From the NCBI GenBank assembly GCA_002690085.1, contig NZDM01000015.1:7835-14191 (forward strand): a DNA stretch of 6,357 nucleotides, read 5' to 3'. Source of the DNA: Flavobacteriaceae bacterium. Its GTDB lineage: Bacteria > Bacteroidota > Bacteroidia > Flavobacteriales > Flavobacteriaceae. The position numbers and the translations under genes are program-made. Below, in pieces: positions 5,748 to 6,357 of the stretch. How positions within the stretch are numbered: position 1 is the first letter of the stretch; each line of letters starts with the position of its first letter. Under the pieces are notes generated by a model. It was not told where the DNA came from, did no database searches, and saw nothing but the letters and a program-made list of their open reading frames with translations.

Positions 5748-6357
5748 TTAAAGTTTTGCAATGACTGTCTCACCGCCTCTAACTTTTTGATTGAGTTTAA
5801 TATCAAGTTTGGTACCCAAAGGTAAAAATAAATCTACTCTTGAACCAAATTTTATAAAACCAGCGTCATTTCCTTGAACTACATTTTGACCTTTTCTAGC
5901 ATAATTAACAATGCGTCTTGCCAGAAATCCAGCAATTTGACGGTAGAGAACTTTACCAAATTTAGAATTTTCAACAACCACGGTAGTGCGTTCATTTTTT
6001 TCACTTGATTTGGGATGCCAAGCCACTAAATACTTTCCAGGGTGGTATTTGCTAAAAAGCACTTTTCCTCCAATGGGGTAGCGTGTTACATGTACATTGA
6101 TTGGAGACATGAAAACACTTACTTGCAGACGCTTGTCTTTAAAATACTCAGATTCCTGTACTTCTTCTATTACAACCACTCTGCCATCAACCGGAGAAAT
6201 AACATGAGCATCCTCAATTTGGGTATTGCGTTTGGGGTTTCTAAAAAATTGTAAAATTAAAATGAAAACAATGAGCAATCCAATTTGAAGTATTTTGACA
6301 AGCCATGGAATCCCAATAAAATCCATCACCAAGAATAAACTTCCAACAATGATTAGA
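5748..6357 (-). CDS. psd: Phosphatidylserine decarboxylase family protein, 5' end beyond window edge
   Basis: A membrane-associated pyruvoyl enzyme that decarboxylates phosphatidylserine to phosphatidylethanolamine, the last step of PE synthesis. The frame stays open to the right edge, giving 202 visible residues; the true start lies outside, probably only some ten residues away judging from family length. Numbering from the first full codon, a hydrophobic N-terminus (1-11, cut) and a membrane segment (19-38) precede 'FFRNPKR'. Catalytic elements are 'SPVDG' (Asp57), 'INVHVTRYP' (His89) and 'KFGSRVDLFLP', where the Gly171-Ser172 bond (Ser codon at 5843-5841) is the expected autocleavage site that makes the pyruvoyl group. 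These resemble the Asp-His-Ser set known for PSD. The short form lacking the long N-terminal domain of E. coli Psd is usual in Bacteroidetes. The TTG at 6332 is not a believable start, since it falls inside the membrane region. ACBP follows after one base. Confidence 0.93.
   Translation of the reverse strand, partial: LIIVGSLFLVMDFIGIPWLVKILQIGLLIVFILILQFFRNPKRNTQIEDAHVISPVDGRVVVIEEVQESEYFKDKRLQVSVFMSPINVHVTRYPIGGKVLFSKYHPGKYLVAWHPKSSEKNERTTVVVENSKFGKVLYRQIAGFLARRIVNYARKGQNVVQGNDAGFIKFGSRVDLFLPLGTKLDIKLNQKVRGGETVIAKL

Noticed and set aside
5747..5806. Longer ACBP start adding 20 residues
   Set aside because: It overlaps the psd coding end almost entirely, and ACBP domains begin close to the ATG at 5746.
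6330..6332. TTG as the psd start codon
   Set aside because: The frame continues open upstream with hydrophobic residues that belong to the N-terminal membrane region, so the gene is cut by the window edge.
1..6357. Search for mobile elements, CRISPR arrays, tRNA or rRNA genes, toxin-antitoxin or defence modules
   Set aside because: Nothing of these kinds is visible. All genes are recognisable core families with short gaps, so a claim of a new system is not supported.

Overview
The window looks like an ordinary core-genome segment from a member of the Bacteroidetes, most likely a flavobacterium. The reasons are AT-rich DNA, start codons without Shine-Dalgarno sequences, promoter elements of the Bacteroidetes type (TTTG ... 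TAnnTTTG), a DUF1573 secreted protein with an 'SAQ' signal-peptide end, and protein sequences typical of that group. Taxonomy is inferred; there is no rRNA or other marker that settles it.

Layout. On the minus strand, positions 2132 to 1 carry a class I/II PLP-dependent aminotransferase followed by murB, which runs off the left edge; the two overlap by 4 bases (ATGA). A gap of 142 bases (2133-2274) holds the aminotransferase promoter region and a strong terminator for the next gene upstream. That gene, at 2700-2275 on the minus strand, encodes a small secreted DUF1573 protein. A 146-base divergent promoter region (2701-2846) separates it from valS on the plus strand (2847-5477, valyl-tRNA synthetase, complete at 876 aa). 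valS converges on a minus-strand pair with only 2 bases between stop codons: an acyl-CoA-binding protein (5746-5480) and, 1 base upstream of it, a phosphatidylserine decarboxylase family gene (from the right edge to 5748, its 5' end outside the window).

How they fit together. Several genes serve the cell envelope: MurB makes UDP-N-acetylmuramate for peptidoglycan, the decarboxylase makes phosphatidylethanolamine, the acyl-CoA-binding protein probably buffers acyl-CoA for lipid metabolism, and the DUF1573 protein is exported. ValS is housekeeping translation. The aminotransferase substrate cannot be read from the sequence.

I found no mobile element, CRISPR array, RNA gene, defence system or other exotic cassette. 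Essentially all sequence is accounted for by seven genes and two short regulatory gaps. The points worth a second look are small: an inverted repeat in the divergent promoter, the very tight valS/ACBP convergence without a terminator, the psd-ACBP and aminotransferase-murB couplings, and a divergent ACBP that has lost the usual tryptophans.
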